From positions 3,038,001 to 3,102,000 of the forward strand of contig OZ245013.1 in the NCBI GenBank assembly GCA_965223675.1: a DNA stretch of 64,000 nucleotides. The letters are read 5' to 3'. Positions 27,647 through 36,280 of this stretch are shown one piece after another. Both the position numbers and the translations under genes were made by a program. The notes beneath the pieces were generated by a model. That model worked only from the letters and a program-made list of their open reading frames with translations, was not told where the DNA came from and searched no databases. The DNA comes from JAGQKC01 sp965223675 (lineage in GTDB: Bacteria; Nitrospirota; Nitrospiria; Nitrospirales; UBA8639). Positions within the stretch are counted from its first letter, which is position 1; the number at the start of each line of letters is the position of its first letter.

Positions 27647-28411
27647 ATGATTCCCGTCGCTCAACATCCCCAGAAATCCGACTCTGCTCAATCGATTTCG
27701 ACCTGGACAGGACAGGCTCGCGAGCAGGCTGTTCAACGCATGTTCACAGCCATTGCTCGTTTCTATGACATCAATAATTCTCTTCTCAGTTTTGGCCTTC
27801 ACCATCATTGGAAAAAACGCGTGATGCGGAATGTGGAGAACAAGGGCGGACGCGCGTTGGATCTGGGTGCAGGGACCGGAGATCTCGCCATTCTCCTCGA
27901 CCAACGATTGGGACAGACAGGACATGTTGTGGCCGCTGACCTGAACGAGGCGATGCTGCGAGTCGGCCTCAAGAAAATCCAACACAAGGGGTTAGCCGAA
28001 CGAATCTCTTGCTTTCAAATGAACGCTGAACATCTGACCTTTGAAAATCATACGTTCCATACCGTCACGGCAGGATTCTGCATTCGAAATGTCGGCGATC
28101 ACATGAGAGCGTTCAAGGAAATTTATCGCGTGTTGGAACCAGGAGGTCGGTTTATCTGTCTCGAGTTTTCACGACCGACCACTGCCCCGCTTCGAAAACT
28201 GTATGATGTCTATTCGTTTCGACTCTTGCCCTGGGTGGGGACAGTCGTCGCTCGTGACGGAACCGGCGTGTATGAATATCTTCCCGCTTCTATTCGAACA
28301 TTTCCTGATCAGGAACGACTCCGTGAACTCTTGCTGAAAGCTGGGTTTCAACGAGTCGACTATCAAAACCTCAGTGGCGGCATCGTTGCCATTCACACCG
28401 CTGTGAAATAA
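27647..28411 (+). CDS. ubiE: UbiE/MenG-type methyltransferase
   Basis: About 254 residues from the ATG at 27647 (frame open from a TTG at 27611; no clear ribosome-binding site). It has the UbiE hallmarks: 'MFTAIARFYDINNSLLSFGLHHHWKKRV' at the N-terminus, motif I 'ALDLGAGTGDLAI', 'NAEHLTFENHTFHTVTAGFCIRNV' and 'EIYRVLEPGGRFICLEFS'. Family members C-methylate demethylmenaquinone or the ubiquinone precursor in respiration. The genome may hold another copy, and the operon context with a B12 radical SAM gene leaves open a role on another prenylated or aromatic substrate. Confidence 0.85.
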   Translation: MIPVAQHPQKSDSAQSISTWTGQAREQAVQRMFTAIARFYDINNSLLSFGLHHHWKKRVMRNVENKGGRALDLGAGTGDLAILLDQRLGQTGHVVAADLNEAMLRVGLKKIQHKGLAERISCFQMNAEHLTFENHTFHTVTAGFCIRNVGDHMRAFKEIYRVLEPGGRFICLEFSRPTTAPLRKLYDVYSFRLLPWVGTVVARDGTGVYEYLPASIRTFPDQERLRELLLKAGFQRVDYQNLSGGIVAIHTAVK

Positions 28412-28415
28412 ATTC

Positions 28416-30044
28416 ATGAATTCCATCCTCTACGTCTTTCTACCGTGTAAAAAAGTCTACCCAACTGGGATTACCTATCTCGCCGATTTCATCCACCGTC
28501 GCCGGCCAGACGTGCGACAGCAGATTCTGGACCTATCGTTATATCCTCTGGAAAAGCGGCAGCAAGCCTTGCGTGATGTCACCACATCGTTTCAGCCTGA
28601 ATTGGTCTGTTTCTCCTGGCGAGATATTCAAATTTTTTCTCCACATGAAGGAGACGCGTCACTCGAACATGCCTTTAACTTTTACTACGCCAGCAATCCA
28701 TTGAAACGTATTGCCGCTTCATTCCAAGGAATGCGAAATCTTTACCGTTATTACATGGATATCCGGAGCAATTTGTCATATCCATGGCTTATTCATAAAC
28801 AATTTCCATCTCTACGAATGATGATTGGCGGTGGAGCGTTTACGGCTTTTGCAGACCAACTCATCGAAAAACTTCCTGAGGGAATTATTGGCATACTCGG
28901 TGAAGGAGAAGATGCCATTCTGAAAGTCCTCAATGGTGAGTCTCTGAGTGAAGAACGATTTATCGTCAAAGAACACGGTTCCGTCAAAAAAGGGACCAAG
29001 AATACTCCAGCGCTACTCGATTCATTGACCGTTGATATCCCCTATCTCACTTCGATCTTTCCGCAGTACAAAGAATATATCGGCGAATCAATCGGCGTGC
29101 AGAGCAAACGCGGCTGCCCTTACGATTGTGCGTTTTGTCTGTATCCTTATATCGAAGGCAAGCGGGTACGCTATCGACCGGCAGAAAACGTGGTCAAGGA
29201 TATTGCTCAGTACTATCATCAATGGGGCGCCCGAAGGTTTTGGTTTACTGATGCACAGTTCATCACGGGAAAAGATGCTTACCCTCAATGCACGGAAATT
29301 TTGGAGAGAATTATTGAGCAACAATTAGAGATAGAATGGTCTGGCTACGTACGGACATCTCTTATCAACTCGCCCCTTGCGAAGCTCATGGTGAAATCGG
29401 GAGTGGGCGACTTAGAAGTCGCGATTACGGCAGGCTCGCAAAAGGTCCTCAATAGTCTCCACATGGGATTCAAATTGGAACATCTCTACGATGGGTGCCG
29501 ATACCTACAAGAGGCTGGATTTAAGGGAAGAGTCATACTCAACTATTCGCTCAACTCCCCGGAGGAAACTGAAGAAACCCTGCTGCAGAGCATTGAATCC
29601 TATAAAATTGTGGCCTCAATCCTGGGAGAAGACCGGGTGTTCCCCTTGATGTTCTTCTTGGGTGTGCAGCCCAATACGGACCTCGAGGAACGCCTACTCT
29701 CGGATGGATATTTGTCTGCTGGCTATAATCCCCTGAGCCTCACACCATGGAACATCAAAAAACTTCTCTACAATCCTGCCCCGCTCAATAAACTCATCGC
29801 CAAAGCCTGTCTGACGGCCTGGAATCGAAAACATGGCTCCCGTGACCCACGAGCCTGGTCTGGAAGTCTTAGCCAAAGTGCCACGCAAGAGCAAGGCCAT
29901 ACCTATGCCGATTCCAGCCTGTCCAAAGGATTTGAGACCAATTCGGGCAGGGACGCTCTCCTAACACTTGAAGAAATTCTCCAGTCGCGAAAGTCGAAGA
30001 TATCTTCACAAAATTCTCAGACAGCGATCACTCCATCATCATGA
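28416..30044 (+). CDS. B12-binding-type radical SAM protein
   Basis: A 542-residue product starting 4 bases after the UbiE stop. The N-terminal part (about 1-200) has the fold pattern of cobalamin-binding domains ('MMIGGGAFTAFADQL' and 'GIIGILGEGEDAIL'), but the DxHxxG cobalamin-ligand motif is absent. The radical SAM core binds its 4Fe-4S cluster with C234-x3-C238-x2-C241 (GCPYDCAFC). A long C-terminal extension is Ser/Gln-rich. Relatives methylate or rearrange unactivated carbons in lipids, pigments and natural products. Substrate unknown. Confidence 0.83.
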   Translation: MNSILYVFLPCKKVYPTGITYLADFIHRRRPDVRQQILDLSLYPLEKRQQALRDVTTSFQPELVCFSWRDIQIFSPHEGDASLEHAFNFYYASNPLKRIAASFQGMRNLYRYYMDIRSNLSYPWLIHKQFPSLRMMIGGGAFTAFADQLIEKLPEGIIGILGEGEDAILKVLNGESLSEERFIVKEHGSVKKGTKNTPALLDSLTVDIPYLTSIFPQYKEYIGESIGVQSKRGCPYDCAFCLYPYIEGKRVRYRPAENVVKDIAQYYHQWGARRFWFTDAQFITGKDAYPQCTEILERIIEQQLEIEWSGYVRTSLINSPLAKLMVKSGVGDLEVAITAGSQKVLNSLHMGFKLEHLYDGCRYLQEAGFKGRVILNYSLNSPEETEETLLQSIESYKIVASILGEDRVFPLMFFLGVQPNTDLEERLLSDGYLSAGYNPLSLTPWNIKKLLYNPAPLNKLIAKACLTAWNRKHGSRDPRAWSGSLSQSATQEQGHTYADSSLSKGFETNSGRDALLTLEEILQSRKSKISSQNSQTAITPSS

Positions 30045-30138
30045 GGTCACGTCACTTGTAGGGTTCGAGCATAGCCCACCGAACGCATCGACTGTCACAT
30101 TACTTCGACTTCTTCACTTCCCACAATTGGAATATTCG

Positions 30139-30167
30139 TTGACTAAGTCGACGATTTACATGATAAT
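30139..30167 (+). promoter_or_regulatory. Sigma-70-type promoter giving a leaderless start
   Basis: The -35 box is TTGACT (30139-30144), then a 17-base spacer, then the -10 box GATAAT (30162-30167). Only 6 bases separate the -10 from the ATG at 30174, so transcription should begin at or within a base of the start codon. No ribosome-binding site exists, which is consistent with a leaderless mRNA. Confidence 0.6.
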
Positions 30168-30173
30168 CGATAT

Positions 30174-31352
30174 ATGAGTCAACGATTTTCTACGTATACA
30201 CGAAAGCTCCAAATCACCTTTACCCCTAACCCGATCAAGAAGTCAGCGGCCTGTTTCTTGTGGGGACCGCGACAAACGGGAAAAACAACATACATCCAGC
30301 AACATTTTCCCCGAGCTGCCTACTATGATCTACTTGATTCTGATCAAACGGCGGCCTTCACCATCCGTCCGAAACTACTGCGAGAAGAAGTCGCGGCACG
30401 GAAAGAACGAATCGTTATTATTGATGAAATACAAAAAGTCCCGACACTGATCGATGAAGTGCATTGGCTTCTTGAGCATACCAATAAACAGTTTATCCTG
30501 TGCGGATCGAGCGCAAGAAAGTTGCGTCGAGGCGGTAAAAATTTACTTGGAGGACGAGCCACGGCGTACTCCCTTTTCCCACTCACTTCATCAGAAGTTC
30601 CCAATCTCAACCTCGAAAAAATGCTCAACCACGGTGGCCTTCCCAGCCACTATCTCTCCCCCCATCCCGGGCCCTTACTCAAAGCCTATGTCAATACCTA
30701 TGTCAAAGAGGAAATCGTCGACGAGTCTCTGACGAGAAACATCCCGGCCTTTTCCAGGTTTTTGGAGGTCGCGGCATTGACGCATGGCCAACAACTCAAC
30801 TATGCCAACATCGCACGAGAGTGTGGCGTGTCAGCGAGTACAGTTCGAAGCTACTACACCATCCTGACTGACACCTTACTAGGCTTTGAGCTTCCACCAT
30901 GGAGAAAACGAAAAAAACGACGATTGGTCGACACAAGCAAATACTTTTTCTTTGATATCGGTGTGGCTAACTATCTCTCGCCAGAAGTGCAAGAGATCGT
31001 TCCCGGAAGCAATCTCTATGGTCGAAGTTTTGAACATTTTTTGATCAATGAAATCCGGGCCTATCAGGCTTACCACTACATTGATCGTCAGCTGGCCTAT
31101 TGGAGAACGAGTACAGGGTTTGAAGTCGATTTGATCATGGGAAATATGAATACAGCTCTGGAATTCAAAGCCAGCACACAGATCTCGGATCTATGGTTGA
31201 GAGGGCTACGAGCTCTAGGGGAAGAACATGCTCCACAAGAACGCATCGTTGTCAGCCTCGTGGATAAGCCATTGAAAACAGAGGATGGTATTCAGATTCT
31301 TCCCTGGAAAAATTTTTGCCGGAAATTATGGCAAGGATCTTATCACCAGTAA
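30174..31352 (+). CDS. DUF4143-type ATPase (AAA_14) with nuclease-like C-terminus
   Basis: A 392-residue product. AAA domain: Walker A at 31-38 (GPRQTGKT), Walker B ending D84-E85 (VIIDEIQ) and sensor 'CGSSARKLR' near 110-117. A winged-helix-like segment 'NYANIARECGVSASTVRSYY' follows (about 209-228). The C-terminal DUF4143 part has E287, D319 and E330-x-K332 (E...D...ExK), the layout of a PD-(D/E)xK nuclease fold. Family members are widespread, highly variable in distribution and often linked to mobile or defence regions; function unproven. It is a single gene behind its own leaderless promoter. Confidence 0.88.
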   Translation: MSQRFSTYTRKLQITFTPNPIKKSAACFLWGPRQTGKTTYIQQHFPRAAYYDLLDSDQTAAFTIRPKLLREEVAARKERIVIIDEIQKVPTLIDEVHWLLEHTNKQFILCGSSARKLRRGGKNLLGGRATAYSLFPLTSSEVPNLNLEKMLNHGGLPSHYLSPHPGPLLKAYVNTYVKEEIVDESLTRNIPAFSRFLEVAALTHGQQLNYANIARECGVSASTVRSYYTILTDTLLGFELPPWRKRKKRRLVDTSKYFFFDIGVANYLSPEVQEIVPGSNLYGRSFEHFLINEIRAYQAYHYIDRQLAYWRTSTGFEVDLIMGNMNTALEFKASTQISDLWLRGLRALGEEHAPQERIVVSLVDKPLKTEDGIQILPWKNFCRKLWQGSYHQ

Positions 31353-31567
31353 AATGGGCATCACCAGTTAAAAACGTACGGTTCGTCATCGCATGCATCT
31401 TGAAAAACATGATGGACGAGAAACCGAAAGCCCTGTACGATCTTACCGATGATGGAATGAATGCCGAGATAGCACATGCTGAGCAATATGGTTTACCAAC
31501 GAGGAGCTGCACCGCCATTTCCTCACCAAGTCGGAAAAAGGGTAAAAGGAAAAAGAGAAGAGGGTAG
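31328..31567 (+). CDS. Possible small basic protein overlapping the ATPase gene
   Basis: A frame overlapping the last 25 bases of the DUF4143 gene, about 79 residues from ATG 31328 (open from 31316). The middle part 'PKALYDLTDDGMNAEIAHAEQYGLP' looks protein-like, and the tail is very basic (KKGKRKKRRG). There is no good ribosome-binding site and no family recognised. Real or chance cannot be settled from sequence alone. Confidence 0.3.
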   Translation: MARILSPVKWASPVKNVRFVIACILKNMMDEKPKALYDLTDDGMNAEIAHAEQYGLPTRSCTAISSPSRKKGKRKKRRG

Positions 31568-31930
31568 GAAGAACTTGTCGACGCCCTTTGAGATTCCATG
31601 ACTCACACTAGTCCCAACACAATGATTTTCATATGCCCTACTGTTCGATGGATCGCAGGTCGACAAGCCGGGTCAGACGAAAGCCGACACCGTCTTCATA
31701 AGACCCTGTCATATGACAGGCAAGCATGAGCCCATTAACCTTCATCTTAGAGTTTATGCATACCTGTAAACCTATCCACTCTTGGTAAAAACAAAACGAA
31801 ATACCTGAATCACTTTCCTTCAATAAATTGATTCAAATCTTTATTAGCAGTTGCGTTCGCGGTACAAAATCCTTATCGTATCGTTCTTTTGTTTTCCCAG
31901 GATCCAGAGAGTAAAAAGTTAGCGCCTGAC
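31568..31930. other. Intergenic region with a possible minus-strand gene remnant
   Basis: Upstream of the helicase gene. On the minus strand a 61-residue frame (31823-31638, TTG start only) ends in 'GLMLACHMTGSYEDGVGFRL', a pattern that recalls the last strands of PilZ-like small domains but lacks the PilZ N-terminal RxxxR. It could be a decayed gene. Nothing else recognised. Confidence 0.3.
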
Positions 31931-33571
31931 ATGTCCCCACTACCTGCTCCCTGGACATCAACGCTTCGCCCTTGGCAGGAAGACGCCTTTCAATCCATAT
32001 CGCATCAAACTTCACCAAACTTTCTCGCGGTTGCCACACCAGGAGCAGGAAAAACGCGATTGGCCCTTCGTGTTATCCATGACGCGCTCACAAGCAAAAG
32101 AGCAGACCGTGTCGTCGTGGTTTGCCCCACGACTCACTTACGCGAGCAATGGGCTAAAGCGGCACATCTCGAAGGACTTCATCTCGACCCCACATCTTCG
32201 AACCAACAGTCAAGAGAAGCGATAGACTTTCACGGCATCGTCACAACCTATCAACAAGTCTGCCTCGAGCCTAAACGGCATCGTGCTCAATCCACTCGAG
32301 CCAAAACGCTTGTTGTCTTTGATGAGATTCATCACGCCGGCGAGGGGAAGGAATGGGGAGACGCGCTACAACAAGCCTTTGACCCCGCGATCCAGCGTTT
32401 ATTGCTTTCAGGAACACCATTTCGTACGGATGAACACCCGATTCCCTACGTGAGGTACGACCACCATCGTAACAGTGTCGCGGATTTTCAGTACGGATAT
32501 TCTGAGGCCCTTCGAGAAGGTGTCTGTCGTCCCGTGATCTTCCCGTCTTATGAAGGTGAACTGGCCTGGACGTCACGCGGCAAAACGGTGGAAGCCACGT
32601 TTAAAGATGGGATCAAGAAGCCCTGGAGACGCGAGCGTCTGCGCACTGCGCTGTTACAAGATAGCTGGCTTGGGCAAGTGATACATGATGCCGATGAACG
32701 ACTTTCCGCTGTTCGGGATGCGGGGCATCAACATGCGGGGGGCTTGATCGTCGCGATGTCTCAAACGCACGCTCGCGATATTGCGGAACTCGTTCAAGAT
32801 ATCACAGGAGAACGCGTGCTCGTGGCGGTTTCTGACGATCCTACTGCAAACAGAACCATTCAACGCTTCACACAGGGTCGACAACGATGGCTCGTGGCCG
32901 TCAACATGGTGAGCGAGGGCGTGGATATTCCACGTTTACGAGTGGGGGTGTATGCGACGAACGTTTTAACAGAAATGTACTTTCGGCAGGTTGTTGGTCG
33001 GTTTGTCAGAGTCAATGAACACGGAGGGCAAGATAGCAAATCGTATCTGTATATCTCTCAAGATCCGACGATTGTACAGTATGCGAAACAGATCACGGAG
33101 GAGCGAACCCATGCGCTGATGGAGCGCGAGACACTTTTTTCATCCGCGTTACCTCCTCCTATTCAGAAAAACGGTGAGGAAGATGACTTCATGCCCTTAG
33201 AAGGTGTGGCACGTGCTGACGAATGGATTGGTGGAACGTTTTTCCTCACTCACTCTGAAGTTCCTGAATCTCAGCAAGATTTTTTTAAGACAAGCCTTGA
33301 AGCAAATGACTCGGAAATTGAGCATTCAGAAACACCCGAAACGCAAGAGCCGGTTGTGGCCCTGTACGAGCAAAAGCATGAGTTACGAGACCAACATAAA
33401 CTCTTGGTATCACAGCTAACGAGAAAAGACCGTTTACAACATTGGGAAGTCAACGCCGCGTTGAAGGAGAAGACGGGGACGTCGATTAATCAAGCCACTG
33501 TGGCTCAACTCAAAAAACGCCTTCAACTGCTGGAACGATGGATCGCCAGAGGCTTCAAGAAAGGACGCTGA
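31931..33571 (+). CDS. SF2 DEAD/DEAH-type helicase
   Basis: About 546 residues from the ATG at 31931 (a TTG at 31889 would add 14). The N-terminal 'LRPWQEDAF' is the Q-like motif, followed by Walker A 35-42 (ATPGAGKT), the DEIH box at 131-134 and SGTP at 160-163. RecA domain 2 carries 'MVSEGVDIPRLRVGVYAT' (motif V) and 'YFRQVVGRFVR' (motif VI). The C-terminal 170 residues are charged and helical, ending in 'ATVAQLKKRLQLLERWI'. The architecture is like stand-alone helicases of type III restriction/XPB-like origin; no methylase or nuclease gene is adjacent. It may unwind nucleic acid in repair or defence. Confidence 0.88.
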   Translation: MSPLPAPWTSTLRPWQEDAFQSISHQTSPNFLAVATPGAGKTRLALRVIHDALTSKRADRVVVVCPTTHLREQWAKAAHLEGLHLDPTSSNQQSREAIDFHGIVTTYQQVCLEPKRHRAQSTRAKTLVVFDEIHHAGEGKEWGDALQQAFDPAIQRLLLSGTPFRTDEHPIPYVRYDHHRNSVADFQYGYSEALREGVCRPVIFPSYEGELAWTSRGKTVEATFKDGIKKPWRRERLRTALLQDSWLGQVIHDADERLSAVRDAGHQHAGGLIVAMSQTHARDIAELVQDITGERVLVAVSDDPTANRTIQRFTQGRQRWLVAVNMVSEGVDIPRLRVGVYATNVLTEMYFRQVVGRFVRVNEHGGQDSKSYLYISQDPTIVQYAKQITEERTHALMERETLFSSALPPPIQKNGEEDDFMPLEGVARADEWIGGTFFLTHSEVPESQQDFFKTSLEANDSEIEHSETPETQEPVVALYEQKHELRDQHKLLVSQLTRKDRLQHWEVNAALKEKTGTSINQATVAQLKKRLQLLERWIARGFKKGR

Positions 33572-33733
33572 TTAAAACCCTAGATTGATAGATGATTGCT
33601 TGAGACAATCAACTGTGAATAATCCAAAAGCTGGAATATCAAAACAATTTCTCTCTTCATTTTTAATTCTTGCTTTTTGCCTTTAGAATTCTCTCTAACT
33701 TGAGCGTGAGTTGGGTTCTGAAAGATAACAACG

Positions 33734-34336
33734 CTACTCCGTAATCGTGAAGGTCATGGTCCCTACAATGTTTATGTCATGCAATTCTTGGCCAGGACTT
33801 CCATAATAAATATCCACCAAATACGTTCCAGGTTTCCAGGTATCTTCAGACGGAGTAATGATAAAATAGGCGTACCGTTGATTCATCTCTAATTCCACGA
33901 CATCCCTACCCAGAGGCTCATCGCCAACTTTCTTGCCATCGACTAAAGGATGCCATGCTGCCGCAAATTGACCAGGTGCATCTAAAGGCTGGCCCTCAAA
34001 GACAATATAGATTTCCGGAGTATCTGGCGGGAATGTGGAAGTACCTGGATCGACCGGTTCAACATAAGCATCATCCGTCAACCAGCCTGGTCGCCCATGC
34101 GAGTCCCAAGGCGTTTTGTATCCCCGTGCCATCGTAATCCATGTAAAAACCCCTTGAGGCTTCTTCCAATTAACTTGGTCAAAAGCAAAATCGGCTGGTT
34201 TTTCAATTAAAATTTCAGGTGATTTTGTCTTTTCAAATGGATCTCCAGCAAACGATGCATTGCCGAACGGTATGAAAATGAGACCAACTCCCCAAAGAAT
34301 CTGTCGAATTATTCTAGATCTACATCGATAAGCCAT
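33734..34336 (-). CDS. Secreted hypothetical protein
   Basis: The start is the ATG at 34336 (AAAGG 9 bases upstream), giving 200 residues. A basic N-terminus and hydrophobic stretch end at 'NASFAGDP', a signal-peptidase site. The mature protein has a C-terminal domain with 'ELEMNQRYAYFIITPSEDTWKPGTYLVDIYYG', the beta-sandwich pattern of periplasmic ligand or carbohydrate-binding modules. No Cys in the mature part. No family recognised. Confidence 0.65.
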   Translation of the reverse strand: MAYRCRSRIIRQILWGVGLIFIPFGNASFAGDPFEKTKSPEILIEKPADFAFDQVNWKKPQGVFTWITMARGYKTPWDSHGRPGWLTDDAYVEPVDPGTSTFPPDTPEIYIVFEGQPLDAPGQFAAAWHPLVDGKKVGDEPLGRDVVELEMNQRYAYFIITPSEDTWKPGTYLVDIYYGSPGQELHDINIVGTMTFTITE

Positions 34337-34530
34337 GATGTCGCCTTTAGAAGTGTCTTGCTGAAACCTTCCTATCGTCATCACTGAGAAAAGAGCTGTT
34401 GCGCTTCCTCTTATACTCTACTCTACATCGAAAATGTTACGCAATTCGAGAACCTGCTACGTGGCATGCATTCTGGAATAACTTCCCATCTCAAGAACGA
34501 AATACGCTTCACGAACAACGGTTCACGCGC

Positions 34531-35409
34531 TTACGGCGTAGGTGCAGGCACTCGCCCTTTTTCAACTCCCAGCCTTCGCTCTTCGAGCACGCCATTGGCG
34601 ATTTCTCTTATATGTTGCTCCAAAATAAGTCGCAAGTGACTCCCGGCCCTGTAATCTGCCGGCGCCATAAAATGAACTCGCTCTGCATGATGGGCGAGTT
34701 GATAACATTTTTCAAAAGAACGTCGCGAATGATCTTCTGCATTATAGACTGCGACCGCAAAGCCCCCGTTTTTCTTCATGAGGGTAAAACAGGGAACATC
34801 CGTTGGTCCATCTCCAACATAGATCATATGGCGAAACGGCACGCGCCGCATTTCTTCGGGCATATGATCGTTCACATCTTGATCCATATCCAGCAGCCCT
34901 TTATTCACCCGGAAAAGAAACTGTGTTTTCTGTGTATGGCTAATCGTCCGTTTAGGGAAGCTAATATGTCCGTCATCTTCGTCAAATTCACAGCCGAATA
35001 TCGCTTTTACATACTTGGCAATCGCACTGCCATCTAAAATGGCCTTTAACCCTGAACTGACCACATAGTGTTCTAATCGAATCCCGAGTTCTTCATATTC
35101 TTGAGGGCTAAAGAGAGCATGTAATTCATCGAAACAATCGGGCACACCAGGGAAAAACGTTAGATCTGCTCCCATTTTCTCAAGATCCTTGTTCGAGAGA
35201 GCACGAATTGTGTCGTGCTCGAGCAGACGCTTCATATATGCTAACTCTTGGTCATACCCTTTTGCATTAATTAATGCCGTGCAACTAGGCCAGAACTCTT
35301 TGGGGTTAATTCCAGCATGCCGAAGGATCGTGTGATCCTGCATATAATGCGGGCTGAGCGTATGATCAAAATCGTATACAATGGCAATGATGTTGTGAGG
35401 ATGATTCAT
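34531..35409 (-). CDS. HAD-superfamily phosphatase
   Basis: A 292-residue product. HAD motif I is 'YDFDHTLSP' (D13 nucleophile, D15 acid/base), motif II 'YVVSSGLKAIL', and motif IV 'YVGDGPTDVPCF' provides the metal ligands. The cap lies between motifs I and II (C1 type, about 20-120). It resembles phosphoserine-phosphatase-like HAD enzymes that act on small phosphorylated metabolites. Its ATG overlaps the stop of a tiny upstream frame (ATGA). Confidence 0.88.
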   Translation of the reverse strand: MNHPHNIIAIVYDFDHTLSPHYMQDHTILRHAGINPKEFWPSCTALINAKGYDQELAYMKRLLEHDTIRALSNKDLEKMGADLTFFPGVPDCFDELHALFSPQEYEELGIRLEHYVVSSGLKAILDGSAIAKYVKAIFGCEFDEDDGHISFPKRTISHTQKTQFLFRVNKGLLDMDQDVNDHMPEEMRRVPFRHMIYVGDGPTDVPCFTLMKKNGGFAVAVYNAEDHSRRSFEKCYQLAHHAERVHFMAPADYRAGSHLRLILEQHIREIANGVLEERRLGVEKGRVPAPTP

Positions 35410-35603
35410 TCTAGCGCAACCTCAATCCTTTCCAGCTGAAAGATACTGTCAAGCTCAGCGAAATAAAACAGACTAACTGTTGTCGGTGATAACGCTCCCT
35501 TCATTGGCATACGAAATGGAGTGTATGTTGGGACGTGGATCGTGTCAATGCACAAACATAAGGCGAATCGGCAACGGAGTTCCCGTTCCACGACTTTACG
35601 CAT
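35406..35603 (-). CDS. Possible small coupled gene upstream of the HAD phosphatase
   Basis: A 65-residue ATG frame whose TGA overlaps the ATG of the HAD gene (ATGA), an arrangement typical of coupled genes. It has basic and aromatic residues and a 'CLCIDTIHVPTYTPF' strand-like segment. No ribosome-binding site and no family recognised. It may be a real short protein or a chance frame. Confidence 0.33.
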   Translation of the reverse strand: MRKVVERELRCRFALCLCIDTIHVPTYTPFRMPMKGALSPTTVSLFYFAELDSIFQLERIEVALE

Positions 35604-35650
35604 GACCGTGTATAAAATGGGAGAACGCTGGAAAGATTGCTAAGAGATTT

Positions 35651-35989
35651 TCAAGAGGTGTAGCGCATCCGTGTCCCGTGCTGCAGCGAAAGTAAAAGCT
35701 CTTCGGGACTGAGATTTTTAGGGAAGTAGGTGCCAGAAATATGAGCGCCGTTGATGCTCGCGCCTTCTAATTGGGCCTCTGAAAGGTCAACTCCACGGAG
35801 ATCGGCCTGTCGAAAATACGATCCACGTAGGTCGAGGCCTTGCGCCTCTAATCCACGTAGGTCGACGTTTCGGAAATCACAGTTCGTCAGATCAACGTTC
35901 TCTCCCAATGCCCTTCGATCATTAAAGTCTTTGACTTTGCCTTCACGCAACAAGTGATACATCGGATCGTTTGGAATTCTGGGCGTCAT
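35651..35989 (-). CDS. Pentapeptide-repeat protein
   Basis: A 112-residue product. Residues 31-85 hold about eleven A/N(D/L)LXX units (e.g. 'VDLTNCDFRNVDLRGLEAQG'), which form a right-handed quadrilateral beta helix. AAGGAG 5 bases before the ATG fixes the start. Short pentapeptide proteins are often binding or targeting modules; large ones can mimic DNA, which this one is too small to do. The N- and C-terminal 25 residues are non-repeat caps. Confidence 0.93.
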   Translation of the reverse strand: MTPRIPNDPMYHLLREGKVKDFNDRRALGENVDLTNCDFRNVDLRGLEAQGLDLRGSYFRQADLRGVDLSEAQLEGASINGAHISGTYFPKNLSPEELLLSLQHGTRMRYTS

Positions 35990-36280
35990 ACTCTCTCCTT
36001 CACATTGGACACGCGATTAGACTTACGTCTTTTCTTATCGGCAAGTTGAAATGCAGAATAAAGAGTAAAGGAAAGCCAATTTAGAGAAGAAAATTCAAGA
36101 AAATGTTGTATCTACCTGGCTTGCAGAGTCTCACGCAGTTCTTGAGGGCGATTGTCAAAGAGGTCTACGTGTCGTTTTCGGCGGGTTGAGTCGTCTTTCT
36201 ACTCCCACAAGCGATGAAAGACCGTTATCATCGCTTTCTCGATCGTCACAGCGCCGTGGGCGGACTTTTTGAACCTCCTG

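Noticed and set aside
28416..30044. Possible identity as the arsenosugar radical SAM enzyme ArsS
   Set aside because: ArsS is shorter and lacks a B12-like N-terminal domain; the gene is 14 kb from the TIGR04283/TIGR04282 pair.
31334..31372. Short direct repeat 'atcaccagt' at the end of the ATPase gene
   Set aside because: Only two 9-base copies close together; no array or flanking structure.
31931..33571. Helicase as the Res subunit of a restriction-modification system
   Set aside because: It is far shorter than type III Res proteins and no methyltransferase Mod gene or nuclease domain is adjacent.
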